Of a stretch of 64,000 bases of DNA, positions 46,393 through 55,057 are shown piece by piece; the stretch's first letter is position 1; each line of letters begins with the position of its first letter. The notes beneath the pieces were generated by a model. The model saw only the letters and a program-made list of their open reading frames with translations. It ran no database searches and was not told where the DNA came from. The stretch spans positions 1,798,001-1,862,000 of the forward strand of contig CBDDDJ010000005.1 of NCBI GenBank assembly GCA_965226475.1. The letters run 5' to 3'. A program made the position numbers and the translations under genes. Source of the DNA: JASLMY01 sp965226475. GTDB lineage: Bacteria; Pseudomonadota; Alphaproteobacteria; GCA-2731375.

Positions 46393-47292
46393 TCAGCCGG
46401 TCTCGGCCAGTGCCGGCGCGTCCCGTTCCTCGACATGGCCCAGGATCGAGATCCGGGAGCCGCGCTGGTTCTCGTAGATCGAGCCCTCGTGGCGCGCCGG
46501 CGGCAGCGGCATGCGCACCGGCGCCGGGGCCAGCCGCGCCTCGATGGACGGCATGCCGGCGACCATGGCCGCGTCGTATTCCTCGATCTCCGGCAGCACC
46601 ATCAGCGGCCAGGCGTCGGCGGCGGAGTATTGCTGCAGCAGGAAGCGGCGGTTGCCGCTCGACAGGTTCGGCAGCGAGCCGTGCACGGCGCGGACATGAT
46701 GCACGGTGATGGAGCCCGCCGTGCCGGTGAGCGGCACGGCGGCGCAATAGATCGGGTCGGCGGCGGCATCGTTGATCGCGCCGCAGAAACTGCCCTGGGC
46801 ATGGTGGTCGTAGGTCGGGCCCCTGTGGCTTCCCGGCACGATCCGCAAGGCGCCGTTCTCCAGCGTCATCTCATCGATCATGATGCCGACGGCCAGCAGG
46901 TCGTCGTTGGTATGGGGATAGAACGCCCAGTCCTGGTGCCACTCGACCGGCGCGCCGCCGGCCGCCGCCTTCATATTCAGCTTGGACGTCTGAAATCGGA
47001 CGTTGGGACCGATCAGCCGCACCAGCACCTCGACGATGCGGGGGTGGCGGACCATGTCCCCATAGGCGTCGTGGAAGGCGTGCGGCGTCTTCAGGCGCCG
47101 GACCTTGGGCGCGTCGGCCGCGTGGCCGTCTTCCAGGTCGTAGAGCGGCGTATGCTCCGAGACTTCGCGCGACTGCTCGACGAAACCCTCGGTGACGCGG
47201 CGAAGCTCCGCCACCTCCTCGGCCGACAGCACGTCGGGCACGACGATGAAGCCGTTCTCCCGGTAATACTCGACTTGGGCATCGCTGATCAT
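46393..47292 (-). CDS. Phytanoyl-CoA dioxygenase (PhyH) family protein
   Basis: 299-residue Fe(II)/2-oxoglutarate oxygenase-fold protein. Facial-triad residues visible as PVEWHQDWAFYPHT (HxD) and ITVHHVRAVHGSLPN (distal His), with GALRIVPGSHRGP between them and RRFLLQQYSAADAW after. The N-terminal SDAQVEYYRENGFIVVPDVLS is the family start. It would hydroxylate a small substrate, unidentified. Gene order PhyH, alpha-hydroxy-acid dehydrogenase, enoyl-CoA hydratase is consistent with hydroxylation followed by oxidation in a catabolic route (inference). Confidence 0.88.
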   Translation of the reverse strand: MISDAQVEYYRENGFIVVPDVLSAEEVAELRRVTEGFVEQSREVSEHTPLYDLEDGHAADAPKVRRLKTPHAFHDAYGDMVRHPRIVEVLVRLIGPNVRFQTSKLNMKAAAGGAPVEWHQDWAFYPHTNDDLLAVGIMIDEMTLENGALRIVPGSHRGPTYDHHAQGSFCGAINDAAADPIYCAAVPLTGTAGSITVHHVRAVHGSLPNLSSGNRRFLLQQYSAADAWPLMVLPEIEEYDAAMVAGMPSIEARLAPAPVRMPLPPARHEGSIYENQRGSRISILGHVEERDAPALAETG

Positions 47293-48094
47293 GGGGGCGC
47301 TCCCGCGCGGGAAGGAAATGTGGAGGGTGGATAGTACCCCGACCGCGCGGGGTCAAGGAAGGGGCCGGCCGGCCTCGCGAGTCCGTCGCCCGGGGTGTTG
47401 GACATCCCGTCGGGTCGCCACCGTCGAGACCGTGCGACACGCGATTCGACGTGGGCAGGGTGGGTGGCGCCGGCTGGGCGGTCGGGGAAAGGGACGACAT
47501 CGTGCTCGGCCTCACGGCGCCTGAAGGCGCGGATGTTGCGTAGATAGAAAATCCGGAAATGCAACACAACCTTTGTGGCGCATCGGGGAACCCGGTATCG
47601 CCGCCGCGATTCCTCTTGTCGCGGAATCGCAAAAAGTGACGGTTAGGACGTGAAAGCGCCCGCCCCCACCCAGATTAGCTAATGTAACCAGAATTTTAGA
47701 GAATTTCTAGATATTTGGTAATATCAAAAACGAACCGCCGACTCGTCATTTCCTGTCGAAAAGCCGCCTGTTCCCAGGCGGATTCCGCCCCGCGCGGTCG
47801 ATCGAGGCGCGTGACCGGTCGCCGTTCGGCGCGCCGCGTCCGCCGCCTGGGCGCGGCTGGCTTCGGCGGCGAGCGGCTCGTGGCCGGGTGTGTTTTTCGC
47901 TCCGTCGGTGGGGTTATGCGGTTGCGGCGGCGGGCAATCGGCATGCGGTGCTCGAAGGGCTGGAGCGCGCCGCCGGGACCAAGGAGCGGCGAGGGGCCCC
48001 CGGCGAACCTGTCGACGGCGCAGCCAACGGCGCGTTCGGGCATCCGATGGCCAGCTGATAATTGGCAAAAGGGCGGGTTGAGATCGCAAGCGCA
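47293..48094. other. 802-bp stretch without a supported gene
   Basis: Between the PhyH gene and IS3 copy B. Several overlapping ORFs on both strands have low-complexity Arg/Ala/Pro-rich translations and match nothing recognised. An AT-rich patch at about 47670-47740 may be a promoter-like or insertion-prone region. It is probably a decayed region. Confidence 0.5.
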
Positions 48095-48160
48095 TGAGTC
48101 GGACCCGGTTTCCTTGGACACAGAATTGGCTTAATCGAAGTGTCCAAGGAGGACCGGAAC

Positions 48161-48571
48161 ATGGCCGATAATTTTGAGAAGAAAGTTGCTGTTGATGGGC
48201 CTGTGGTAAATGCGGGCGAGCTTGGCTCGTCCACGTTTTCCCCAGGCCAGGCTTTGCCGGCAGGCCCGCTGGGACTTGGCCAGCGATGGACGGTGGCGCG
48301 CAAGCGTGAGGTCGTTCCGCGGCTTTTGCGTGACGAGCCGGTGCAACTTCTGTCGCGCCAGTTGGGCGTAGAGATCTTCCGGCTCGAGCAGTGGCGTGAG
48401 AAAGCGATCGGCGGGATCGACGCCTCGCTCAAGCAACGCAAGGGCGATCCGGTGCAGGCGGAACTGGATAGCGCCATGAAGCGGATCGGAGAGTTGACCA
48501 TGCAGGTGGAACTGCTGGAGGCCAAGACGGAGACCTTCGGCCCTTTGGGGCGGCGGAGGTCGCGGCGATGA
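48161..48571 (+). CDS. IS3-type OrfA (copy B)
   Basis: 136 residues, started at the ATG with AAGGAGG upstream as in copy A. One substitution relative to copy A was noticed (LKQRKGD versus LKRRKGD). Stop overlaps OrfB start by ATGA. Confidence 0.85.
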   Translation: MADNFEKKVAVDGPVVNAGELGSSTFSPGQALPAGPLGLGQRWTVARKREVVPRLLRDEPVQLLSRQLGVEIFRLEQWREKAIGGIDASLKQRKGDPVQAELDSAMKRIGELTMQVELLEAKTETFGPLGRRRSRR

Positions 48572-49473
48572 GTGCCGCCACCTCGCCCGGCACGGGTCTG
48601 GCCTACGGCCTGCGGCGGGTCTGCGCCGCCTGGGGCATGGCCCGCTCCTCGTTCTACGCCATGACCTCCGGCCAGCACGCCGAGCAGCCGCCGGCAAAGC
48701 GTCGGGGACCGAAGCCCGCGATCTCGAACCAGGCGCTGCTGGTGGCGATCGAAGCCGACCTGGAGGCATCGCCCTGGGAGGGCGAGGGCTACCGCAAGGT
48801 CTGGGCTCGGCTTCGGGTCTGTCGCGACATCCGGGTTGCCCGCAAGCGGGTGCTCCGCCTGATGCGCGAGAACAATCTGCTCTCGCCCCATCGCTGCCGC
48901 CGCCGTGGCGGCAATCCCCATGACGGTGAGATCATCACTCATGCCCCGAACCTCATGTGGGGCACCGATGGCGTTCGGGTGTTCACGGTGGACGACGGCT
49001 GGGGCTGGATCTTCACCGCCGTCGAGCATTGGAACGCCGAGTGTGTCGGCTGGCATGTCTGCAAGCGCGGCGACCGCTTCGCCGCCCTGCAGCCGATCTC
49101 CATGGGGCTTGCCGGGCTGTATGGCTCGACCGCGGCCGGCGCGGCTCGGGGGCTGGCCTTGCGGATGGATCACGGCTCCCAGTATCTGTCGGACCACTTC
49201 ACCAACCAGATCAAGTTCTGGGGCATCCAGCCGTCCTACGCCTTCGTCGCCGAGCCCCAGACCAACGGCGTCGCCGAGCGGTTCAATCGCACGCTGAAGG
49301 AACAGATCATCCATGGTCGCATCTACCGCAACATCGCGGAGCTGCGGGACGCCGTCCGCGACTTCGTCGAACTCTACAATGCCCAGTGGATCGTCGAAAA
49401 GAACGGCTACCTGAGCCCCGCTCAAGCTCGTCAGGCGTGGCACGCCGCGATCTCAATCAGGCCCGCCGCGTGA
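48568..49473 (+). CDS. IS3-type OrfB transposase (copy B)
   Basis: 301 residues with the same DDE motifs as copy A (WGTDGVR, MDHGSQY, NGVAERFNRTLKE). Differences noticed: Asn for Asp in AISNQALL and Val for Ile in QWIVEKNG. Both copies keep full catalytic residues, so either could be active. Confidence 0.92.
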   Translation: MSAATSPGTGLAYGLRRVCAAWGMARSSFYAMTSGQHAEQPPAKRRGPKPAISNQALLVAIEADLEASPWEGEGYRKVWARLRVCRDIRVARKRVLRLMRENNLLSPHRCRRRGGNPHDGEIITHAPNLMWGTDGVRVFTVDDGWGWIFTAVEHWNAECVGWHVCKRGDRFAALQPISMGLAGLYGSTAAGAARGLALRMDHGSQYLSDHFTNQIKFWGIQPSYAFVAEPQTNGVAERFNRTLKEQIIHGRIYRNIAELRDAVRDFVELYNAQWIVEKNGYLSPAQARQAWHAAISIRPAA

Positions 49474-49858
49474 GACAAACTTGTGTCCAAGGAACCGGGT
49501 GCGCTACAGAGATCGCAAGCGCACCACCCGGAGAAGCGGGGTGGACGAAGGAATACAAACCCGGGCGACGCTCCGCCACGAGATCAACAACGAGCCGTGA
49601 CGAATGTGTTCAAATCCCAAGTGATTCAAGATGTGGCGGAGACTGAAAGTCACTCTTCAGCCTCGCTTGCCGTGGTGCGCTTGTAATCCGAATCCGCCGA
49701 TTTTTCCTCGGAATAGGTATACTGTCACCGGATACGCAGGTTATAGTGCAGAATGATATTTACGGATCGGGTCGATATCGGCCAGTCGAAGATCGAAGTG
49801 CACGGCGAAGGCTTCGCCGTACAGGCGTTTCGCCCATCCAACAGGCACGAGGGTCGCC

Positions 49859-50716
49859 ATGACTACCACAGACCTGGATTATAACTTGGCCCTGTTCTGC
49901 GACTTCGAGAACGTCGCTCTTGGTGTGCGCGATGCGAAAATTCCGAAGTTTGACATAAGGCTGGTGCTCGAACGGTTGCTATTGAAAGGCAGCATCGTCG
50001 TCAAAAAGGCTTATTGCGACTGGGACCGATATAAAGAGTTTAAGCCTACCATGCACGAGGCCGCCTTCGATCTTATTGAGATTCCACACACGCGGCAGTC
50101 CGGCAAGAATTCCGCGGATATTCGAATGGTAGTTGACGCGCTGGACCTTTGTTACACGAAGGAGCACATCGACACCTTCGTAATTATTAGCGGCGACTCG
50201 GATTTTTCACCACTCGTCAGCAAGCTGAGAGAAAACGCGAAGACCGTAGTCGGCGTCGGCGTGAAGAACAGCACCTCCGATTTATTGATGAATAATTGCG
50301 ACGAGTTCATCTTTTACGATGACCTCGTCCGCGCCAGCGATTCGACCAAGTCGCGCCGTGAAGATACAGAAAAGAAGAAAGTTGTTTTGGATAAGAAGCC
50401 CGCCAAGGCGGCAGCCTCTGCCACAAAGGCATCTAGAGTTGATGAAGCCGATAAAGACGGGGGCAGACACGACGAAGCCATAGAGCTTGTTCTAGATACG
50501 GCGGAAGCACTGTTTGCCGAGCGTGGCGGCAGGGTGTGGGGCTCGATGATCAAGCAAACGCTAAAACGCCGACATCCCGGCTTCAGCGAGAGCTTCTACG
50601 GCTTCCGATCTTTCAGCGACCTCTTGGAGGAGGCCGAAGACCGCGACTTCTTGAAGTTAGAGATGGACGACCGCTCCGGGGGCTACATCGTCCTGGCGCT
50701 GCATCGTGATGATTGA
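49859..50716 (+). CDS. NYN-domain (LabA/DUF88-like) putative RNase with C-terminal OST-HTH/LOTUS domain
   Basis: 285 residues. N-terminal PIN-like NYN domain: LALFCDFENVALG (first Asp), KNSADIRMVVDALDL (second Asp), FVIISGDSDFSPLVSKLRE (third Asp cluster) and TVVGVGVKNSTSD, the layout of Mg-dependent nuclease-fold DUF88 proteins. A Lys/Ala/Asp-rich linker (about 160-205) leads to a winged-helix-like OST-HTH domain ending KRRHPGFSESFYGFRSFSDLLEEAE, thought to bind RNA. Base composition is visibly lower in GC than neighbours and codon use is more mixed, suggesting recent acquisition. It is flanked by an IS3 copy and an integrase remnant. RNA-processing role inferred from domains only. Confidence 0.88.
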   Translation: MTTTDLDYNLALFCDFENVALGVRDAKIPKFDIRLVLERLLLKGSIVVKKAYCDWDRYKEFKPTMHEAAFDLIEIPHTRQSGKNSADIRMVVDALDLCYTKEHIDTFVIISGDSDFSPLVSKLRENAKTVVGVGVKNSTSDLLMNNCDEFIFYDDLVRASDSTKSRREDTEKKKVVLDKKPAKAAASATKASRVDEADKDGGRHDEAIELVLDTAEALFAERGGRVWGSMIKQTLKRRHPGFSESFYGFRSFSDLLEEAEDRDFLKLEMDDRSGGYIVLALHRDD

Positions 50717-50767
50717 CACGATGCGCCGTGGCGCCGCCCTGACGGCCCGCCTGCGCCTGTCAGGAGC

Positions 50768-51064
50768 AACGGCCTCCGCCGCTTCGGCGCCAGCCCACGA
50801 ATGCTCTACGGACCGCCCAGGCCGAAGTCGCCTGCCCCGGGCAACCTCCCGAGCCCCCATCGGCTCCGTGACACATACCACACCGCCTGTCAGGAGGCCG
50901 GGCGGCCCTACGACATCGACGTGCTGACCAACCACCGGCCGCCGCGCGGCACGGTAAGTGCGGGCTACATCCGTCAGTCGCTGGACCACCTGCGGGAGTA
51001 CCAGGAGAAGGTGACGAACCACCTCCTCGCCGGTATCCGGGGGCCAGATCAGCCCGCGCCTTGA
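50768..51064 (+). pseudogene. Tyrosine recombinase (phage-type integrase) C-terminal remnant
   Basis: Only the last ~95 residues of a catalytic domain: PHRLRDTYHTACQEAG (HxLR block), IDVLTNHRPPRGTVSAGYIRQSLDHLREYQEKVTNHLL (His/Trp-position block and the Tyr nucleophile in SAGYI). The SAM-like N-terminal domain and first catalytic Arg are missing. The segment begins about 50 bp after the NYN gene stop. It suggests that the NYN region arrived on, or was once part of, an integrative element. Confidence 0.7.
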
Positions 51065-51584
51065 TCCGGGGGCGCCCCAGCGTCGGGCCACAGCCGTATA
51101 TAAAGAGTGATCAGAGCAGCCAAACATGGGGTCACAACCATGGGGTCACCCATTAGGCAATAGCTTGCAGTCACAATCGTCCTCCCTTTCCGCCGGCCCC
51201 GTGCTGGCGGTTCCTCGTCGTCTCCGTTGTCCCCCCGTCGCGGCGCCGCATGCCGGTTCTCATCGGTTTCGGTGTCGGCCGGCGAGGCGCGCACCCCTCA
51301 CCCACCGGGATCAAGACCGCGTCGCCCGGCGGCGCCTTGCCGCTCCGGCCCGGGTCCCTGGCGTCTCGCGACGCCCCAGAGAACCTCTCGTGCCGCGCCG
51401 CCTCCAATCGGTTGCATCGGATCTCGTGGCTCCCCCAGTGGGATATGACCGGGGGTCCAACCCCTCGCTGGCTGACGGCACGGGCGCGCCGCGTCCAGGC
51501 GGACGCGTAGCTGGGAGGACGGTGGCCAATCAGGTCTGGTGGCTCGAAGCCAACCCCTTTCCCGGCCTGCCGCCCTCCCTCCGT
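51065..51584. other. 520-bp stretch without a supported gene
   Basis: Lies between the integrase remnant and the IS110 transposase stop. Plus- and minus-strand ORFs here are Arg/Pro/Ala-rich shadows. No tRNA, terminator or repeat was recognised. Part of it may be the downstream non-coding end of the IS110 element. Confidence 0.5.
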
Positions 51585-52613
51585 TCAGCCGAAGCAGCGC
51601 TCGGGCTCGAACGGAACTTCATCGCGCGTCACGTAAAAGCAGGCCCGGGCGAGCTTGTGCGCCACCGCCTTCCTCGCCACCACGGGCTTGCTCTTGGCCT
51701 TCTTGCGTTCGTAATAGACCTTGGCCCTGGGCTCATAACGGATCGCCATGTTGGCCGCCTCGATGAAGGCCCAGGCCAGGTACTTGTCGCCCGAGCGCCG
51801 GTTGCCCTCGCCCTTGGCGCGGCCGTTCGAGAGGTACTTCGAGCCCACCAGCCGGCAGTAGGAGGCATGGTTGCCAGGCGCGGCGAAGCGGCTCACCTCG
51901 CCGGTCTCCAGGCGGATCGTCAGGCCCAGGATGTCGCCGATGCCGCCCGCCGCCGGCAGGCAGTTGAACGCCGCGTCCGGGATTAGGCGGCCGCGCGCGA
52001 TCCGCTCCAGTTTCCCGATCTCCTCGCCGAGGCATCGGATCACCGACAGGTTCGCCGAGATCCCGAGCGCCGCGTCCGCCTCGCCCACCAGCTGGACGAT
52101 CTCATCCATGGTCCCCCGCCGGGCCAGCTGCTTCACCTGGTTGCCGCCAATCGTCGCCCCGGTCGTCCGCGCCACCTGGTTGCCCACCGCCAGCAGGTTC
52201 GCCGTCCGCTGGCGCACCAGCTGGCTCCGCCGGCGCAGCAGGTCCCGCGTGCCCCGCGCCGCCTTGGGATAGATATAGCCCTCGGCCAGCAGGTCCAGGC
52301 GCAGCAGGTGCGCCAGCCAGCGCGCATCGCTCCGGTCGTCGCGATGCTTCAGGCCGGAGTACTGGGTTATCGCCGCCGGGTTCGCCAGATGAACCACGAA
52401 GCCGGCATCCTCCAGGCCGTCGACCAGCCAGTACCAGTTGTAGGTCGACTCGACGACAACGCCCACGAGATCCTCCCGATAGCGCTCCATCGCCGCGAGG
52501 ATCGGCACCAGCGAATTGCCGAAGCGCCCCTGGAAAACGACGCTGTCCGTCTCGTCGATCACCACCACCACGCAGTTGGTAGAATGCAAATCAATCCCGC
52601 AATAAACTCCCAT
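51585..52613 (-). CDS. IS110-family transposase
   Basis: 342 residues. N-terminal RuvC-like DEDD domain: GVYCGIDLHSTNCVVVVID (Asp), LVGVVVESTYNWYWLVDGL (Glu), SGLKHRDDRSDARWLAHLLRL (two Asp). C-terminal Tnp_20 domain: FNCLPAAGGIGDILGLTIRLE and SYCRLVGSKYLSNGRAKGEGNRRSGDKYL, with the conserved Ser region. IS110 elements lack clear terminal repeats, so the boundaries were not set. Family members use a structured bridge RNA from the non-coding end; the minus-strand leader upstream (52614-52700) has hairpins (see findings). Confidence 0.92.
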   Translation of the reverse strand: MGVYCGIDLHSTNCVVVVIDETDSVVFQGRFGNSLVPILAAMERYREDLVGVVVESTYNWYWLVDGLEDAGFVVHLANPAAITQYSGLKHRDDRSDARWLAHLLRLDLLAEGYIYPKAARGTRDLLRRRSQLVRQRTANLLAVGNQVARTTGATIGGNQVKQLARRGTMDEIVQLVGEADAALGISANLSVIRCLGEEIGKLERIARGRLIPDAAFNCLPAAGGIGDILGLTIRLETGEVSRFAAPGNHASYCRLVGSKYLSNGRAKGEGNRRSGDKYLAWAFIEAANMAIRYEPRAKVYYERKKAKSKPVVARKAVAHKLARACFYVTRDEVPFEPERCFG

Positions 52614-52800
52614 CTCGGTCTCCTCTTCCGTATCTGGTTGACGTTTGCTCCTACAAACTCAAGCCAGTGTACTGGTCGAGGAGACCAGCCTAGATGTTCA
52701 TCAGGTCTTGTATCTTGCATTCCCCGCCGCCTCCCCGGCCGTGATGATTCGGCGACGGAGGCGCATCGCGTTTGTCCTCCACTTTCGACCGTCCTGGCCT

Positions 52801-52917
52801 GCTGCCAAACACGCGACACCGCCAGACTTCGCCGCCGAGGCGGGCCCGCACTACGCCACCGTCTCCCGCATCATCAAGGCCTGGGAAGACGGTCGGCACG
52901 CAAAAAACAAGAGCTGA
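52801..52917 (+). pseudogene. Possible C-terminal remnant with helix-turn-helix (RAYT-like tail)
   Basis: About 38 codons ending EAGPHYATVSRIIKAWEDGRHAKNKS, a short helix-turn-helix-like tail similar in style to the C-termini of REP-associated tyrosine transposases. Nothing upstream in frame supports a full gene. This could be a chance resemblance. Confidence 0.25.
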
Positions 52918-53059
52918 CCCTATGAGGGGCTTCGCCCGGCGCGCCCACGGCGCGTCATTGACAGCCGCCTCGGCCCGGGCGACCTCCCACCATGGGTTCG
53001 ACGGCGGGGTGTGGCTCACTGGATCGCGGACGGAAACCGGTAACCGTCCTCGGCAACCC

Positions 53060-53201
53060 CAATGCCAACCGGCGATGAGTGGAACTCATGGCCGGTTGTC
53101 GGGCGTTCAGACGCCACGCGGGCTTTTCCTCGCTATTGCTCGGGCGCGCGGTCGCGCTTGCCGATCGGCGATGAGTCGAGCTCATCGCCGATCGGTATAA
53201 C
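53060..53201. repeat. Intergenic repeat family R1, copy A (hairpin-core-hairpin)
   Basis: Left hairpin ACCGGCGATGAG...CTCATGGCCGGT (53068-53096), a ~50-bp core (53111-53162) reading CACGCGGGCTTTTCCTCG then GCTCGGGCGCGCGGTCGCGC, and a perfect right hairpin at 53161-53195 with 15-bp arms and a 5-base loop. It overlaps the last codons of the MFS gene. Two further copies of the core occur at 54565-54616 and 57359-57409. Confidence 0.8.
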
Positions 53202-54408
53202 TCTCCAGGGTCGGTATTCGGCCGAAGCTGAACAGTGTTTCCTTGCCGGGTGACGGCCGCTTCGGCACGTTGCAGGCAAGCAGCAGGGAGAAGGCCGCCA
53301 TGGCGCCGCCGGTCAGGAATACCATGGCCGGCGAGGTCAGCCATAGAAAACCCAAAACCACGGGGACAGTCACCGCCGCCGTATGATCGATGGAAAAGCC
53401 GACCCCCGCCGTCGAGGCGATATCGGCGGTGTCGGCGATCTTTTGAAAGTAGGTATTGATCGCCAGGGCAAGGGCGAAAAACAGATGATCAACCACATAG
53501 AGGCCGGCGGCCAGGGCGGCGTTCTCGACCAGGGCGTAGCCGACGAACACACCGATCAGACCGCTATATTCGATAATCAGGACGCGGCGTTCTCCCCAGC
53601 GCGCGATGAGCCGTCCGACGCGTGGCGCCAGCCACATGTTGATGGCTGCGTTCAACAAGAACAAAAGGACGATGTCGTCGACTCCGAAGCCGAACTTCTC
53701 GACCATCAAAAAGCCGGCGAAAACGACAAAAATCTGCCGCCGGGCGCCGCCCATGAAGGTCAATAGATAGAACAGCCAATATCGCCGCCTGATCACCAGA
53801 TGGCGATGCTGCGCCACGGCGCCGCTATAGCGTGGATAGGCGGTCCAGCAGGCCAGCGCCGCCGCCGCCGCCACGCCGCCGCCGATCATATAGACCCAGT
53901 GAAATTCGAGGGCGGCGAAGTCGTACGCCAGCCAGACGATGCCGAAGGCGAGGATCGAGGTCGCTGACCCCACGGCGATGATGCGGCCCAGCATTTCGGG
54001 CGTCTTCTCTGGCGCGATCCATTGCAGGGTGAGGGATTGCTGCATGGTCTGGTAATAGTGATAGCCGAGCGACATCAGCACCGTCGTGCAATAGAGGCCG
54101 ACCACCGTGGGAAACCAGCCGGTCATCGCCGTACCGATTCCAAGCAGCAGAAGAGACGCCAGCGCCAGGGTCTGTTCTCGCATCAGGATCAGAACGAACA
54201 CCACCCCGAAGGCCAGGAAGCCCGGCACTTCGCGCAGGCTTTGCAGGATGCCGATTTCGGCGCCGGTGAAGGCGGCGCGTTCGATGACGAAATTGTTCAG
54301 CAGCGCGCTCCAGGTGGCGAAACCGAAAGGCACGGCGCCGGCCATCGCCAGGAGCAAAACCTCGGGCCGCCGCCAGCCACCGTCGCGAAATTCGCGGAAC
54401 CGTTCCAT
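53182..54408 (-). CDS. MFS transporter
   Basis: 408 residues with about twelve hydrophobic segments. N-terminal FGFATWSALLNNFVIERAAFTGAEIGILQSLREVPGF resembles the first two helices of major facilitator proteins, and LAPRVGRLIARWGERRVLIIEYSG matches a loop 2/8-3/9-type motif. It has short cytoplasmic ends and sits in the inner membrane; substrate unknown. The C-terminus (SYTDRR) is encoded by the palindromic repeat R1 copy A, so the stop codon is contributed by the repeat. The repeat hairpin may end or stabilise the transcript. Confidence 0.85.
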   Translation of the reverse strand: MERFREFRDGGWRRPEVLLLAMAGAVPFGFATWSALLNNFVIERAAFTGAEIGILQSLREVPGFLAFGVVFVLILMREQTLALASLLLLGIGTAMTGWFPTVVGLYCTTVLMSLGYHYYQTMQQSLTLQWIAPEKTPEMLGRIIAVGSATSILAFGIVWLAYDFAALEFHWVYMIGGGVAAAAALACWTAYPRYSGAVAQHRHLVIRRRYWLFYLLTFMGGARRQIFVVFAGFLMVEKFGFGVDDIVLLFLLNAAINMWLAPRVGRLIARWGERRVLIIEYSGLIGVFVGYALVENAALAAGLYVVDHLFFALALAINTYFQKIADTADIASTAGVGFSIDHTAAVTVPVVLGFLWLTSPAMVFLTGGAMAAFSLLLACNVPKRPSPGKETLFSFGRIPTLESYTDRR

Positions 54409-54513
54409 GGCGTCTATGTAGGGCCATTCTGGTCAGCTGTCGAACAAACTCTCCCCGACGGTCACAGGGCAAAATTAATGCTCGAAATGCAACCGCGGAT
54501 GTGTTCAAAACGA

Positions 54514-54656
54514 TAATACCAACCCGCCTTGAGAGGGTCTCGTTACCGGTTGTCTGGCGTCCGGACGCCACGCGGGCTTTTCCTCGGCTTTGCTCGGGCG
54601 CGCGGTCGCGCTTGCCGACCCGCGATGAGTAGCGCTCAATGCAGTTCGGTATAAGA
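54514..54656. repeat. Intergenic repeat family R1, copy B
   Basis: Starts near AATACCAACCCGCC, carries the same ~50-bp core (54565-54616) and ends near GTTCGGTATAAG. The left part keeps CCGGTTGTC as in copy A; the right hairpin is degenerate. It lies upstream of the MFS gene, which is thus bracketed by two R1 copies. Confidence 0.75.
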
Positions 54657-55057
54657 CCGTGACCACTAGCTCGAAGATTACCCAACTATTGCCGTTGCGA
54701 GGCGAATGTCGGGGATCGCCTTGCCTCGTCTGGAAGGCCCCCAGCTTTTGACCGCCATCGAGAGCAGGTCAGGAATTGCCCCATGATGTCGTATGTTGCC
54801 CCGGCTTCGGGCGTTTCATTAGGATATGCTCGATGGAGATTCTTGACCCGATTGGGACAACGTGGATCCATCAACGTGAGAATTACCGTCGAGGATCGGA
54901 ACGGCTACCATTCATCGCCGGAAACGGCGATCATCCGGGGAATATCGGCTTACGTCATGTCGACCGGCTCAACCAGTGGACGCAGACGGCGGGAATGTGT
55001 CTTCGACCTGCTGCCTGCGCCGCCTAGCATGGCACCCTAGCGAACAGGGAAGTGAGA
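54657..55057. other. 400-bp stretch without a supported gene
   Basis: Two overlapping plus-strand ORFs of 83-85 codons start at 54776 and 54783, in different frames. Neither has a recognised motif or a convincing ribosome binding site. Composition is slightly lower in GC than the neighbours. It probably contains the promoter of the nitronate monooxygenase gene. Confidence 0.4.

Larger units (their letters stand above)
48095..49508 (+). mobile_element. IS3-type insertion sequence, copy B (complete)
   Basis: 1414 bp, same length and ends as copy A (TGAGTCGGACCC ... CGCTACA), flanked by a 15-bp direct repeat GAGATCGCAAGCGCA (48080-48094 and 49509-49523). Same orientation as copy A, so recombination between them would delete about 13.7 kb. 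The target here is non-coding. Confidence 0.88.

Noticed and set aside
47715..48134. 139-codon plus-strand ORF and overlapping minus-strand ORFs before IS3 copy B
   Set aside because: Low-complexity Arg/Ala-rich products running into the IS end; no support for coding.
50760..51584. A tRNA attachment site for the integrase remnant
   Set aside because: No cloverleaf-like sequence or TTCGA-type T-arm with matching acceptor was found on either strand here.
54776..55040. Two overlapping 83-85 codon plus-strand ORFs
   Set aside because: Different frames, no recognised domain and no good ribosome binding site; left as non-coding.
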